This document shows positions 19,032-30,985 of a stretch of DNA of 51,243 nucleotides, piece by piece (the first letter of the stretch is position 1; each line of letters starts with the position of its first letter). This DNA comes from Gammaproteobacteria bacterium (GTDB taxonomy: Bacteria; Pseudomonadota; Gammaproteobacteria; Burkholderiales; Burkholderiaceae_B): NCBI GenBank assembly GCA_030832095.1, contig JAURJT010000027.1:1-51243 (forward strand), written 5' to 3'. A program made the translations under genes and the position numbers. The notes under the pieces were generated by a model. That model was not told where the DNA came from. It searched no databases and worked only from the letters and a program-made list of their open reading frames with translations.

Positions 19032-20195
19032 ATGAAAGGTAACTGGTTACTGCCTGAAAGTCTGGCTGATACGCTGCCGGCTGAGGCGCGCCGTATCGAA
19101 GAGCTGCGTCGGCAGTTGCTTGACCTGTTTCGTACCTACGGGTTTGAACTGGTAGCACCCCCGTTGGTTGAATACATTGATTCATTGCTCTCAGGTACGG
19201 GCAGTGATCTGAATTTGCGTACCTCAAAGTTAGTGGATCAGTTGTCGGGCCGCACACTTGGTGTTCGCGCCGACATGACTCCCCAAATTACCCGAATTGA
19301 TGCCCATCTGTTAAATCGCGCAGGCGTGACGCGTTTGTGTTATTGCGGCCCGGTGCTGCATGCGCGGCCTGCTGGCTTGCTCTCTAGTCGCGAGCTCTTG
19401 CAGATTGGTGCCGAAATCTTTGGGCATAAAGGGTTTGAGGCCGATTTAGAAATCATTCGTCTTGCGCTCGAAAGCGCACGCTTGGCTGGCGTACAAGCGT
19501 TGCGCCTTGATCTATGCCACGCGGGGCTAGTGCGCAGCCTAATTGAGGCGGATGCCGCCGCGCAGCTGCGTGCCGACGAAATCATGGCGCTGCTGCGTGA
19601 CAAGGATTTGCCTGGCCTTGCTGGGCTTGCGCAGGGTGCGGAGGCGTTGCAAGCTCAAACGGTTCAAGCGCTTGCTTGGCTACCCAAGCTGTACGGCGAT
19701 CGTACTGTGATCGATCGTGCTCGCAAGGTGCTACCTAACACTGCGGGTGTTGTTGCGGCGTTGGATACCTTGGCGCAGTTATTGGGTGCTCTCGATGACG
19801 TGTCAGTAGGCGTGGATCTTGCCGATGTGGGTACCTACGGTTACCACACAGGTGTCACCTTCTCGATTTATGCCGATGGCTGGCATGATGCACTGGTGCA
19901 GGGCGGGCGCTACGACAACGTGAGTTTGGCGTTTGGTCGGGCGCGTCCCGCAACGGGGTTTAGCCTTGATTTGCGTAAGCTTGCCGCGGGCTTGTTGCCT
20001 GCGCTGGCAACACCGGCGGTACGTGCCCCTGCCGGGCAAGACCGGGCCTTGCGTGCTGCAGTGCAGGCGCTTAGGCAAGAGGGTCATATCGTCGTGCAGG
20101 TGTTTCCAGGTGAAACTGCCACGCACGACGAGTTTGTTTTTGATCGCGAACTTGTTTGTCAAGGCGGTCTCTGGAAAATGCAACGCGTGGTCTAG
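19032..20195 (+). CDS. hisZ: ATP phosphoribosyltransferase regulatory subunit
   Basis: HisZ is a catalytically inactive HisRS paralogue that forms a hetero-octamer with short-form HisG and confers histidine feedback. It has class II-like features ([11 protein letters not shown] start; RVRADM-type [18 protein letters not shown]; a degenerate C-terminal motif 3, [17 protein letters not shown]) but no anticodon-binding domain. 387 residues from the ATG at 19032; a frame open upstream to 18963 crosses the terminator-like hairpin and is rejected. The presence of HisZ implies a short HisG elsewhere. purA follows after 83 bases. Confidence 0.93.
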   Translation: MKGNWLLPESLADTLPAEARRIEELRRQLLDLFRTYGFELVAPPLVEYIDSLLSGTGSDLNLRTSKLVDQLSGRTLGVRADMTPQITRIDAHLLNRAGVTRLCYCGPVLHARPAGLLSSRELLQIGAEIFGHKGFEADLEIIRLALESARLAGVQALRLDLCHAGLVRSLIEADAAAQLRADEIMALLRDKDLPGLAGLAQGAEALQAQTVQALAWLPKLYGDRTVIDRARKVLPNTAGVVAALDTLAQLLGALDDVSVGVDLADVGTYGYHTGVTFSIYADGWHDALVQGGRYDNVSLAFGRARPATGFSLDLRKLAAGLLPALATPAVRAPAGQDRALRAAVQALRQEGHIVVQVFPGETATHDEFVFDRELVCQGGLWKMQRVV

Positions 20196-20260
20196 GCTTT
20201 AGCGCACTGGGTCGGTATCAAGACCTAAGGCTCGCTAGAGGTTTACTGTTTGATTTTTAA

Positions 20261-21696
<1,436 letters not shown>

Positions 21697-22217
21697 CTTT
21701 GGGTGACTTGGGCGCATTACGATGACTTGATCGAGCAATTGGCGGTGCAGATTCAGAAGTCTGGCTTTCAGTTTGATCAGATTCTGTGTTTGGCTCGTGG
21801 TGGCATGCGTATTGGTGATGTGCTGTCCAGGGTATTTAACGTGCCCTTGGCGATTTTGGCCACTAGCAGTTATCGCGGCACTCTGGGCACAGAGCAGGGT
21901 ACTTTAAACATTGCCCAACAGGTCACGTCTACCGCAGGCCCGCTGGCTGGCAACATTTTGCTAGTTGATGATTTGGTTGACTCTGGCGTGACCTTTACCT
22001 CGGTCTGCGAGCACTTGTTCGCCGCCTTTCCCTTGATCAATGCGCTTAAAACGGCGGTGCTTTGGCAAAAAGCTAGCTCAACAGTCAAGCCCGACTATGT
22101 TGTCACGGTGCTTGCAACCAATCCCTGGATCCATCAGCCGTTCGAGCATTACGACACTGTGAAGCTGCCTGAGTTGGTCGAAAAGTGGTCTGCGGCACCC
22201 AACAAATAGCGTATTTG

Positions 22218-22226
22218 TGCTATTAT
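22218..22226 (+). promoter_or_regulatory. candidate extended -10 promoter for rpsU
   Basis: TGCTATTAT matches a TGn-extended -10 element about 140 bases before rpsU. A long leader (GTAAAG...CTTTAC inverted repeat at about 22238-22269) follows. A second weak candidate, TTGAAA at 22312-22317, lacks a good -10. Confidence 0.35.
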
Positions 22227-22365
22227 CGGAGGCTGTGTAAAGAGAGTGTTGCTTGCCCTTGGCCTTTACAGTTGGCTTAATCATGGGTTTTACAACGCTT
22301 CTTCACATTGCTTGAAAAACTAATTTCATTCGCTGTTTAACTCATTTTTTTACGTCACGCACCCT

Positions 22366-22578
22366 ATGCCTATCGTTCGTCTGAAAGAAAACGAGCCCTT
22401 TGAAGCCGCACTGCGTCGCTTCAAGCGCACAATTGAAAAAACCGGCCTGTTGACCGAGTTGCGCGCCCGCGAATTCTATGAAAAACCCACTGCTGAGCGT
22501 AAGCGCAAGCAGGCTGCTGCCGTTAAGCGCCATTACAAGCGCATCCGTAGCCAGCAATTGCCTCCGCGCATGTTTTAA
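22366..22578 (+). CDS. rpsU: 30S ribosomal protein S21
   Basis: A 70-residue, very basic protein beginning [20 protein letters not shown] and ending in [10 protein letters not shown], the standard bS21 form. S21 is a late-binding 30S protein needed for initiation on natural mRNAs. The order rpsU-dnaG-rpoD is the classical macromolecular synthesis operon, fully preserved here, with dnaG starting 45 bases later. Nothing is unusual. Confidence 0.97.
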   Translation: MPIVRLKENEPFEAALRRFKRTIEKTGLLTELRAREFYEKPTAERKRKQAAAVKRHYKRIRSQQLPPRMF

Positions 22579-22623
22579 CCTGTGGCGCATCGTCTGATGC
22601 GCTGCATGCGTATGGCCTAAGCG

Positions 22624-24630
22624 TTGATCCCAGATTCATTTATCCAGGATCTCCTTGCCCGTGTTGACGTGGCAGACGTTGTTGGGCGCTACGTACAGTT
22701 AAAAAAAGGTGGCATTAACCTGCTCGGGTTATGTCCCTTTCATAACGAAAAATCTCCCTCTTTTACTGTAAGCCCGACAAAACAGTTTTATCACTGCTTT
22801 GGTTGTGGTGCGCATGGCAGTGCGATTACCTTCCTGATTGAGCATACTGGGGCAAGCTTCCCCGAAGCCGTTCGCACCCTTGCCTCTGCCGTTGGGATGT
22901 CTGTTCCCGAAGAAAACCGCTCGCCTGGGCAAAAGGCAGCCACTGCGCGCCGCCGCGAAGAGGTCTCTGCGCACACCAAGGTGCTTGAAACGGCTCAAAC
23001 CCATTACTTAGCCCAATTGCGCGAAACTCCAGCCGCGATTCGCTATTTAAAACAGCGTGGACTTACCGGTGAAATCGCTAAAGAATTTGGATTGGGTTGG
23101 GCCGGTTCTGATCGGCAGGCACTGGCAAAAGTGTTTACGCGCTACGACGATGCGCTGTTGGTTGAATCTGGCTTGGTGATTGAGTCTGAAGATGGTCGAC
23201 GCTACGACCGCTTTCGCGAACGGGTGATGTTTCCGATTCGAAATGTTAAAGGTGAGATAGTCGGTTTTGGTGGTCGTATTATCGGTAAAGGTGAGCCTAA
23301 ATACTTGAATTCGCCTGAAACCCCTGTTTTTTCAAAGGGTAACGAACTGTATGGCTTGTTTGAGGCACGCTCGGCGATTCGATCTGAAGGTTGTGTGATT
23401 GTCGTTGAAGGCTATATGGACGTGGTGGGCTTAGCGCAGTTGGGTGTGCGCAATGCTGTCGCAACCCTTGGTACCGCGACAACGCCGGTTCACATTCAAA
23501 AGCTATTGCGTTCCAGTGACAAGATTATTTTTAGCTTTGATGGTGATGGAGCAGGGCGTCGTGCGGCCTGGCGTGCGTTGCAATCGTGCCTGCCTTTGTT
23601 AAGAGATGATATCTATATCCGGTTTTTATTTTTACCTGCAGAGCATGACCCAGATAGCTATATCCGGCAATTTGGAGAAGAGGCTTTTCGTGCCTGCCTG
23701 GCTGAATCTGATGCTTTATCGACCTTTTTTCTAAATGAATTAGGTTCGCGTCATGCTTTAAAAGAAGTAGAAGGGCGTTCGGCCTTAGTGCACGAGGCTC
23801 GTCCCTTACTCGCCTTGATCCCGCAAATCACGCTAAAGGTACAACTGCAAAATGAGTTTGCCCGTTTAGCTCAGTTAACGCCCGAAGAGTTAACCGCCTT
23901 ACTCGAAAAAGAAGCGGCCCCAGCCTTAGTGGGTTTGCCTGCTGCGGGCCTGCCGGGGGCGGTTCGGGCTGGGGCTGCCGCATCCGGGGGCGCCTTGGGT
24001 CGAGTTGCGCAGGGACGAGGTGCAAAGGGTGGCGAGGCCACATCCTCACCCTCAAAGCTTATCGGCGACGAGTTTTCTGGTGATGATCAGGCATTTCAGG
24101 GGTATCACGACGCGCCGGGTGGCGAGCCTGAGTTTGGCCGCAGCGCTGGGCGTATGGCTGGGCGCCAGCCTGCAGCGCGGGTCGATCGACGTGCTGTGGC
24201 GCCAATGGCTAAGCGGTTACTGAGGTTACTGTTAACGCATCCTGAGTTGGTAGACGTAATGGGTGAGCAGCAGCTTGAACTTCTTGAGCGTGGCCCCCAT
24301 CTTGAGATGGTGAGAGAGTTGATCGTGCTGGCCCAGGCTAGCGGTGCCCGCCACGTCGGGGCGTTGATTCAGGCGGCTGACCCTGGTGCAGATCTGGGCG
24401 TCTTGATGGCGTCGGTTGCTGAGGATTTGATGACCCAAGAGCCCTTGCCAAATCCTCGAGGTGAGTGGGAAGACGCTTTACGCCGGATTGAACTTGAGAG
24501 CTTAAAAAGTGAGCAAGAGGCCTTGATTGCAGAGGGATTAAATAATTTGCAATCGCAGCAAAATTATCGGGAACTTTCTGCTCGTATCACCCGTCTAATT
24601 GGGGTAATCGAAGCCAGCAAAGCGCGCTGA
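22624..24630 (+). CDS. dnaG: DNA primase
   Basis: DnaG makes the RNA primers for replication forks. The N-terminal CHC2 zinc domain has Cys37, His40, Cys58 and Cys61; the RNA polymerase core carries the TOPRIM signatures VVEGYMDVVGLAQ and SFDGDGAGRRAA. A Gly/Ala-rich low-complexity linker of about 85 residues (around residues 437-525) precedes the DnaB-binding C-terminal helices. The start is TTG at 22624, giving MIPDSFIQDLLARVD, which matches the family start exactly. 668 residues. rpoD follows within 90 bases. Confidence 0.96.
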   Translation: MIPDSFIQDLLARVDVADVVGRYVQLKKGGINLLGLCPFHNEKSPSFTVSPTKQFYHCFGCGAHGSAITFLIEHTGASFPEAVRTLASAVGMSVPEENRSPGQKAATARRREEVSAHTKVLETAQTHYLAQLRETPAAIRYLKQRGLTGEIAKEFGLGWAGSDRQALAKVFTRYDDALLVESGLVIESEDGRRYDRFRERVMFPIRNVKGEIVGFGGRIIGKGEPKYLNSPETPVFSKGNELYGLFEARSAIRSEGCVIVVEGYMDVVGLAQLGVRNAVATLGTATTPVHIQKLLRSSDKIIFSFDGDGAGRRAAWRALQSCLPLLRDDIYIRFLFLPAEHDPDSYIRQFGEEAFRACLAESDALSTFFLNELGSRHALKEVEGRSALVHEARPLLALIPQITLKVQLQNEFARLAQLTPEELTALLEKEAAPALVGLPAAGLPGAVRAGAAASGGALGRVAQGRGAKGGEATSSPSKLIGDEFSGDDQAFQGYHDAPGGEPEFGRSAGRMAGRQPAARVDRRAVAPMAKRLLRLLLTHPELVDVMGEQQLELLERGPHLEMVRELIVLAQASGARHVGALIQAADPGADLGVLMASVAEDLMTQEPLPNPRGEWEDALRRIELESLKSEQEALIAEGLNNLQSQQNYRELSARITRLIGVIEASKAR

Positions 24631-24716
24631 TCCGGTTAAAATAAAGGTTTACGCAGCCCAAGCGTTTGTTGGGCAAGCTCGTGCCGCAGGCACATTCCAT
24701 ACAAAAGAGCACACTA

Positions 24717-27458
24717 ATGACTCGATCCGTCGGCATCAAAAAAACCATGGCAGCCGCATCGCCCAAACCCAAAGCTGCTGTTAAGCCAACGGCCAAATCT
24801 AGCTCTAAGTCTGCCTCAGTATCGGTCAAGACAAGCGCTAAGCCTGTCGCTAAGTCAATCGTCAAACCTGCGTCTAAGCTAGCCACTAAGCCAGTCGCTA
24901 AGCCTGCCGTTAAACCGGCGGCTAAGGCTGCTCCCGTACCGGCTAAAAATAGTAAATCTGCGGCTAAACCGCTCGCTAAGGCGGGGCTGGCTTCTGGTAA
25001 GCCTGCTGTGGTTAAGTCTGTTTCAAAATCCGCAGCAAACACTGCAGCTCAATCAGTCAAGGAATCAATGAAGTCGGCTTCACCTAGCAAATCAAAAGTG
25101 CCCGCATCGGCAACCCCCGCAAAAACCGCTGTCAAACCCGTCACAAAGGTTGCTGCTAAACCCGCTGACAAGGCGGCAGGCGTGTCTGCCAAGGCCGCAA
25201 GCGCGAAAGACGTTGCAGCCAAAGGCGCCACACCTAAAACAGCAGCAAACTCAACTGTCAACTCAGCCACTAAAGCTGCTCCCGCAAAAGCTGCGTCGGG
25301 CAAGGTGCCAGCGGCTCCTAAGCCTGTGCCAGCTAAAGCACCACCACCCGCACCGGTTTCAGCCAAAGCGCCGGGTAAGGTCGATGTCTCTAAGCCGCCA
25401 CCGCCCGAAGATGATGGTGATGGTCCGCCTAAAAAAGTGTCTGGCCGGCCACCCGGTGGTACAGGTCGGCGCCCAGGTCGCCCATCAAAAAATCCAAATA
25501 ACAACAGCGACAGCGAGTTTGGTGATTCGGGCGATGGCGAGCACGAAGCTGAAGTCTTACCCGATTTAAAGCCCGTTAAGCGTGGCAAGCGCGTCAAAGG
25601 CGAGGGTAAAGACCTAATCGCTCGCGGCCCCGTTACACCTGAAGAATACGAAGCCCGTCGCAATCGTCTGAAGTTACTGATCAAGCTCGGTAAGGATCGT
25701 GGCTATCTCACTTACGGCGAAATCAATGACCATCTGCCCGATGACTTGGTTGATGCCGAGGCGATCGATGGCATTATCAGCACGTTTAGCGATATGGGGA
25801 TTGCCGTCTATGACCAAGCCCCTGATGCTGAATCGTTGTTACTCGGTGAAAACGCACCGGTTGCCACCTCAGACGATGATGTTGAGGATGAGGCTGAAGC
25901 CGCGCTCACCACTGTTGATTCAGACTTTGGTCGCACCACCGACCCCGTGCGCATGTATATGCGCGAAATGGGTACGGTTGAACTCTTGACCCGCGAAGGC
26001 GAAATTGAAATCGCCAAGCGTATCGAGGGCGGTTTAAAAGACATGGTGAAAGCGATTTCAGCCTGCCCCACCACCATCAACGAAATCTTGAATCACGTGC
26101 AACGTGTTCGCGATGCGCAAGCGCAAATCGATGAAGTGATCGACGGCTTGGTGGATGATGACGGTGAAGAATACGCTGGCGCTGGGGTCGCTGACGAGGC
26201 CGAAGAAGACGGCCCAGCCGGTGGCATGAGCAGCAAGCAAGTTGAAGATCTGCGCGTCAAAGGCATGGCCAAGTTTGAGATCGTAGGGGCGCAATTTACC
26301 AAAATGCGCGCCGCCTACGAAAAAGATGGCTATCGTTCTAAGCCTTATATGGCTGCACAAGAGCTGATTCAAAACGAATTAATGGGTATTCGCTTTACCG
26401 CCAAAATGGTTGAGCGTTTGGCCGATACCTTGCGTCAACAGGTTGAAGAAGTGCGCAAAATTGAACGCGCTGTGTTGCACACCTGCGTTGAACGCGCTGG
26501 TATGCCGCGCGCGCACTTTATCAAGGTGTTTCCGGGTAACGAAACAAACCTTGAGTGGGTGTTGGGCGAAGTCGCCAGTGGTGCAGATTATGCAGTGACG
26601 CTTACGCGTCACGTACCCGCTGTGCAAGAGTTACAGCAAAAGTTAATCGATCTGCAAGTGCGTGTGGTCTTACCACTTAAAGATTTAAAAGACGTGAACA
26701 AAAAGATGGCGACGGGTGAAGCTAAGGCTCGTAAAGCCAAACGCGAAATGACCGAAGCCAACTTGCGTTTGGTAATCTCGATCGCTAAAAAGTACACCAA
26801 CCGTGGCTTGCAATTCTTGGATCTGATCCAAGAGGGCAATATCGGTTTGATGAAAGCGGTAGATAAGTTTGAATATCGCCGTGGTTATAAGTTTTCAACC
26901 TACGCCACGTGGTGGATTCGTCAGGCGATTACGCGTTCAATCGCGGATCAGGCCCGTACGATTCGTATCCCTGTGCACATGATTGAAACGATTAACAAAA
27001 TGAATCGTATTAGTCGTCAGATTTTGCAAGAGACCGGTGCCGAGCCTGATCCTGCAACACTGGCTTCAAAGATGGATATGCCCGAAGACAAGATTCGCAA
27101 GATCTTGAAAATCGCCAAAGAGCCAATCTCGATGGAGACTCCAATCGGTGATGATGATGATTCACACCTGGGTGACTTTATCGAAGATAACGCCACCTTG
27201 GCGCCAGCCGAAGCCGCGTTGCATGGTTCGATGCGCGATGTTGTCAAAGAAGTGCTTGATTCGTTAACACCACGCGAAGCTAAAGTGCTGCGTATGCGTT
27301 TTGGTATCGAGATGAACACCGATCAAACACTTGAAGAAGTGGGCAAACAGTTTGACGTCACGCGTGAGCGCATACGACAAATAGAGGCTAAAGCGCTACG
27401 CAAGTTGCGCCACCCAAGCCGGGCAGATAAGTTAAAGAGTTTCCTTGAAGGCCAGTAA
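24717..27458 (+). CDS. rpoD: RNA polymerase primary sigma factor RpoD (sigma-70)
   Basis: The housekeeping sigma factor. Region 1.1 is near residues 310-370 ([17 protein letters not shown]), region 1.2 at [21 protein letters not shown], and a non-conserved insertion follows. Regions 2.1-2.4 lie about residues 678-750 ([20 protein letters not shown], then [19 protein letters not shown]), then region 3 and region 4 with the -35-binding helix-turn-helix [20 protein letters not shown]. 913 residues, far longer than the 613 of E. coli, because of a roughly 290-residue N-terminal Lys/Ala/Pro/Ser-rich low-complexity extension resembling histone H1 tails. Long N-termini are known in Burkholderiales sigma-70. 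The start is the ATG at 24717; Met11 is an alternative. Confidence 0.96.
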   Translation: MTRSVGIKKTMAAASPKPKAAVKPTAKSSSKSASVSVKTSAKPVAKSIVKPASKLATKPVAKPAVKPAAKAAPVPAKNSKSAAKPLAKAGLASGKPAVVKSVSKSAANTAAQSVKESMKSASPSKSKVPASATPAKTAVKPVTKVAAKPADKAAGVSAKAASAKDVAAKGATPKTAANSTVNSATKAAPAKAASGKVPAAPKPVPAKAPPPAPVSAKAPGKVDVSKPPPPEDDGDGPPKKVSGRPPGGTGRRPGRPSKNPNNNSDSEFGDSGDGEHEAEVLPDLKPVKRGKRVKGEGKDLIARGPVTPEEYEARRNRLKLLIKLGKDRGYLTYGEINDHLPDDLVDAEAIDGIISTFSDMGIAVYDQAPDAESLLLGENAPVATSDDDVEDEAEAALTTVDSDFGRTTDPVRMYMREMGTVELLTREGEIEIAKRIEGGLKDMVKAISACPTTINEILNHVQRVRDAQAQIDEVIDGLVDDDGEEYAGAGVADEAEEDGPAGGMSSKQVEDLRVKGMAKFEIVGAQFTKMRAAYEKDGYRSKPYMAAQELIQNELMGIRFTAKMVERLADTLRQQVEEVRKIERAVLHTCVERAGMPRAHFIKVFPGNETNLEWVLGEVASGADYAVTLTRHVPAVQELQQKLIDLQVRVVLPLKDLKDVNKKMATGEAKARKAKREMTEANLRLVISIAKKYTNRGLQFLDLIQEGNIGLMKAVDKFEYRRGYKFSTYATWWIRQAITRSIADQARTIRIPVHMIETINKMNRISRQILQETGAEPDPATLASKMDMPEDKIRKILKIAKEPISMETPIGDDDDSHLGDFIEDNATLAPAEAALHGSMRDVVKEVLDSLTPREAKVLRMRFGIEMNTDQTLEEVGKQFDVTRERIRQIEAKALRKLRHPSRADKLKSFLEGQ

Positions 27459-27471
27459 AGCCTAAAAGTTA

Positions 27472-27550
<79 letters not shown>

Positions 27551-27623
27551 GTATTCGTTAGCGTTGACACCATTGTTGTACGCTGTGCTGCAGTAAAGCA
27601 CAGTCGTGCACAGTGTTGTTACG

Positions 27624-27860
27624 TTAATTCCCAGCATAAGACGCTACAAAACAGTCTAGAAACCAGCCAATTGCAGGGCCAAGTAAAGCTGCTTCCATGG
27701 CGAGCATCGCCGCGCCGACGGAAAGTGAAGTCTTACTCCAACCCATCTCTGTCGCAAGCACTGCCACATAGGCGCCAAACGCCTGGTACAACAGCATCGC
27801 CTGTATCAATTGCAAACCAGCGGCTGCGAACGCCATTTTCCAGCCGTAAAAAACTCTCAT
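27624..27860 (-). pseudogene. truncated MFS transporter (N-terminal fragment)
   Basis: Only 78 residues, corresponding to the first two transmembrane helices of a major facilitator superfamily permease of the oxalate/formate-antiporter type (FYGWKMAFAAAGLQLIQAML, then GWSKTSLSVGAAMLAMEAAL and GPAIGWFLD). Complete members have about 400 residues and 12 helices. After FLD the reading turns into unrelated CFVASYAGN and stops. The broken 3' end points at the tRNA 74 bases away, so a deletion or insertion near the tRNA seems to have removed the rest. Not expected to be functional. Confidence 0.75.
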
Positions 27861-28350
27861 AAATTAGTCCAGATTTCGGCGGAATTCGGTATAAAAAACA
27901 GCAACGCCTAGTTGATACATGAGAGTTTACGCGACAAGTTGCCGATTTAAGGACTCTGTGGCGCTGACTGAATCACGCATCACGCTGCGAATCGATTTTC
28001 TTTCTAGCATGAGAGCAAACATTTCGTTGCTATTGTTCAAAGGTATCGCCTGGACGACAAACGGTTTGAGTTGAATCTTGCCAGCCAATGCCGTGTAGAT
28101 TCTACGTAGATCGACCTTTAAAAAGGCGACGGTTAAATTTGCTATATTTAGGTCGCTCATATTTGGCGCTTCGTTTGCTACCTCGACTGACGATGATGGT
28201 AAATGGAATGGCTTTATTCGTTGCACCGCGAACGCGAGGGATTCAAGCGGCGGGCCATTTAGCAGAAACAAAATCTACGGTATCAATGAGGGCTATTTTT
28301 GTTTGCTCAGCTAACGCGTCTTGCGCATTTAACAGGTCAGAGAACAGTTT
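27861..28350 (+). other. 490-base stretch without a recognisable gene
   Basis: Between the MFS fragment and the channel-like gene. A minus-strand frame is open from 28271 to 27927 (114 codons; an inner start gives MSDLNIANLTVAFLKVD) and a plus-strand frame from 28088 to 28390, but neither resembles a family I know and neither has a good ribosome binding site. The lower G+C and open frames on both strands suggest decayed or transferred DNA. Confidence 0.35.
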
Positions 28351-28818
28351 ATGGATATCAGTGATCCTATTAAAATTGAGTTCTTGTTAAAAGAGCTTTT
28401 TTTTGCTCTAAGCGTCACGTGCGCAGTGGTCATTTTTAATCTTTATAGTTTTGCATGGATATCGCTTAAATATCGTAAGTTATTGGAAAAAAGCCGAGCT
28501 CATGGCCTGCACCTCGAGGTGCTTCGGTTCGTGCTTTTTATTATGCTGCTGGTGATTGCGATGTTTCTATCGCTCTTGATATGGGTCGCAGCATTAGTGA
28601 ATTTTGATTTCGCTAAAGATTGGGTGACGGCTCTTTTGTTTACAGCTGGTTTTTTTACAACCATCGGCAGTACGGCAATGACTCTACCGATAGGGTGGCG
28701 TTTTATACCTTCAGTGATTGCCTTTTCAGGGCTCTTTTCGTTTGCCTGGGCATCAGCGTCTTCAATCGGAATGTTCAACCACTTGACTAACCATCTTTAT
28801 AAGCACAAGAAGATTTAA
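28351..28818 (+). CDS. small pore-loop membrane protein related to two-TM potassium channels, filter lost
   Basis: A 155-residue membrane protein with helices at about residues 15-38, 58-83 and 117-142 and a hydrophobic re-entrant-like stretch at 92-104. The segment TTIGSTAMTLPIGWRF (103-118) followed by IAFSGLFSFAWASASSIGMF lines up with bacterial two-TM/Ion_trans_2 channel-like proteins, where the equivalent reads TTLGYGD...GWR and then a Gly-rich, Trp-containing inner helix. The K+ selectivity filter TxGYGD is replaced by TIGSTA. The fold assignment is from sequence pattern only. It may be a non-selective pore, a sensor without conduction, or a decayed channel. No operon partner is evident; the CoA-transferase start lies 85 bases downstream. 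Confidence 0.6.
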   Translation: MDISDPIKIEFLLKELFFALSVTCAVVIFNLYSFAWISLKYRKLLEKSRAHGLHLEVLRFVLFIMLLVIAMFLSLLIWVAALVNFDFAKDWVTALLFTAGFFTTIGSTAMTLPIGWRFIPSVIAFSGLFSFAWASASSIGMFNHLTNHLYKHKKI

Positions 28819-28902
28819 TGTGAGGTAGCCCCGACCTCCACATTTTTTGAGTGATAATCCTCATCTTTGCTTGGTGCAATATTTGTTATACAAGGGGCAA
28901 TA

Positions 28903-30042
28903 ATGAGTGGAGCATTAGACGGGGTTCGCATTATTGACATGACGGCTGTTGGCATGGGGCCTATGGCTACCCAAATGCTTGCTGATATGGGCGCAGATGT
29001 CATAAAGATCGAGTCGCAAGAAGGCGATGTGTTTCGTCATGTGATACCGCAGCGCAATCCTGGCATGAGCCATGCACATCTAAATTTAAATCGAAATAAG
29101 CGCAGTGTTGTCCTTGATGCAAAAACAGTAGAGGGCGTTAAGCTCCTTAAAGAACTTATTGGCACGGCAGATGTTTTTGTTTCAAATATGCGAGCTCCCG
29201 CAATGAGACGTCTTGGACTCGATGCCGATACCCTGCTTAAAGAATTTCCACGTCTGATTCATTGCTCATGCTATGGATACTCTGAAAAAGGCCCTTATGC
29301 AGGTAGGCCCGCCATTGACGATACGATACAGGCAGCCTCTGGGTTAGCCTGGTTACAAGGGGCGGCCGGCAACGAACCTCCACGGTTTGTAAATTCAGTG
29401 GTCGCCGACAAAGTCGTCGGGCTATACGTCACTCAGGCCATTACAGCAGCCTTGTATGCTCGCTCAAACACGAATGTTGGTCAGGCTATCGAAGTCCCCA
29501 TGTTTGAGTGCATGGTTTCATTTATGTGTGTTGAGCATTTGGCGGGCAGAACTTTCGAGCCACCAGTTGGTGAGGCTGGATATGCGCGCCTCCTGAATCA
29601 ATATCGTCGCCCGTTTAAAACCAAAGATGGATATATGAGTGTGGTTCCCTACACGGGCGCACAGTGGAGACGGTTTTTTGAATTAACAGGAAAACCAGAG
29701 TTGGCTGATGATGACAGATTTAAAACAGCAGAAGCCCGAAGCGGGCATTATGACTTGCTATATCATTATGTCGAAGATGTTTTAGGGGCCAGAACTAATC
29801 TTGAGTGGAGTTCAATTTTAATTTCTGCAGATATCCCATTTGCTCCGGTCAATTCAATCGATGATCTTTTGAGGGATCCTCACTTGAAGCATATCAATTT
29901 TTGGCACGCGTCAGAACATCCGACAGAGGGAAGCTTAATACAGGCAGGCCTTCCAATATACTTTTCAAAGACACCCTCTAGTATTCAACGACATGCCCCA
30001 AATCTTGGCGAGCATACTAAGGATTTTATTTCGAAAGATTAG
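28903..30042 (+). CDS. CaiB/BaiF family (class III) CoA-transferase
   Basis: 379 residues. It begins with GALDGVRIIDMTAVGMGPMA and ADMGADVIKIE, typical of the family. The catalytic aspartate that forms acyl anhydride intermediates is probably Asp139 in AIDDTIQAASG. Further signatures are NRNKRSVVLD, CSCYGYSEKGPYAGRPA and the C-terminal PFAPVNSIDDLLRDPHL. Family members move CoA between organic acids (formate/oxalate, carnitine, succinate/itaconate-type substrates); the substrate is not readable. The start ATG 28903 follows GGGGC; an upstream ATG at 28867 lacks one. A Bug receptor gene follows 37 bases downstream, suggesting uptake plus CoA activation of a carboxylate. Confidence 0.9.
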   Translation: MSGALDGVRIIDMTAVGMGPMATQMLADMGADVIKIESQEGDVFRHVIPQRNPGMSHAHLNLNRNKRSVVLDAKTVEGVKLLKELIGTADVFVSNMRAPAMRRLGLDADTLLKEFPRLIHCSCYGYSEKGPYAGRPAIDDTIQAASGLAWLQGAAGNEPPRFVNSVVADKVVGLYVTQAITAALYARSNTNVGQAIEVPMFECMVSFMCVEHLAGRTFEPPVGEAGYARLLNQYRRPFKTKDGYMSVVPYTGAQWRRFFELTGKPELADDDRFKTAEARSGHYDLLYHYVEDVLGARTNLEWSSILISADIPFAPVNSIDDLLRDPHLKHINFWHASEHPTEGSLIQAGLPIYFSKTPSSIQRHAPNLGEHTKDFISKD

Positions 30043-30894
30043 GTTTTTTTAACTAAAAAATATTGATAATGGAGTGGACATGAAGAAAATTTTTACTAGC
30101 CTGATGATGTTGGTCTCTGCCACAGTTTCTGCACAGAGTTATCCGGCTAAGCCAATTCACTTCGTTGTTGGGTTCCCAGCAGGAAGTAGTATTGATAACA
30201 TTTCTCGTACAGTTCTCGATGAAATTCGTAATAGAACAGGTGCAACGATCATTGTTGAAAACAAACCTGGTGCGTTGGGTAGTATTGGCGCTGACGCTGT
30301 TGCAAAGTCTGCCCCTGATGGTTACACCTTAATGCCTAGCTCAAGCGCCACGAATTCATCTGGCCCCCATTTGATGCAATCTCTTAAAAAATTGGATTTG
30401 GATAATAACTTGACGCACATTGGTCGCATGGTGAAGTTTGATATTGCAGTTGTCACTAATGCGTCGACCTTTGCCGATGCTAAATCCTTGATTGACCGAG
30501 CACGAGCAAAGCCCGGAGATTTAACGTATGGGTACGGCTCAGGCACTGGACAGGTCGCGGCTGCCGTATTTAGCGACGCAGCAAAGATAGATGTGCGTGG
30601 CATACCTTATAAGGGACAGCCCCTTGCGGTGACGGACTTATTGGGTAGGCAGATTGATTTTGTCGCGGCAGATTTAGGGGCGATCTTGCCTCAGCTCAAC
30701 GCCAAGAAATTAAACGCCATTGCGGTAATGTCTGATAAAAGATCGGAGCTCTTGCCCGAGGTGCCTACGACACGTGAGTTAGGTTTAGCCAATGCGCAAC
30801 TTGCGGGATGGATCGGGGTATCGGCACCTAGTGGTCTAAGGTCGGATGCAGTTAAATGGTGGGAAGAGCAGCTCAAGACCGCACTGCAGTCGTC

Positions 30895-30902
30895 AGAGGT
30901 GC
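30895..30902 (+). repeat. left target-site duplication AGAGGTGC
   Basis: The 8 bases AGAGGTGC directly flank the left end of the element and recur exactly at 33388-33395. Eight-base duplications are typical of the IS66 family. Confidence 0.95.
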
Positions 30903-30925
30903 GTAAGCGGTAACTGAACGCCGTT
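30903..30925 (+). repeat. left terminal inverted repeat of IS66 element
   Basis: 23 bases beginning GTAAGCGGTAACTGAACG, matching the reverse complement of 33365-33387 at 22 of 23 positions. Confidence 0.95.
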
Positions 30926-30985
30926 ATAGTATTTGCGTTTTTTAAAGTGCAAACTCTCTCTTTCAAAAAACCACGAGAGATTGCA

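Noticed and set aside
30902..30909. Target duplication placed at CGTAAGCG next to GTAACTGAAC
   Set aside because: Does not match the right flank; shifting the element ends to GTAA at 30903 and 33387 gives a perfect 8-bp duplication AGAGGTGC instead.
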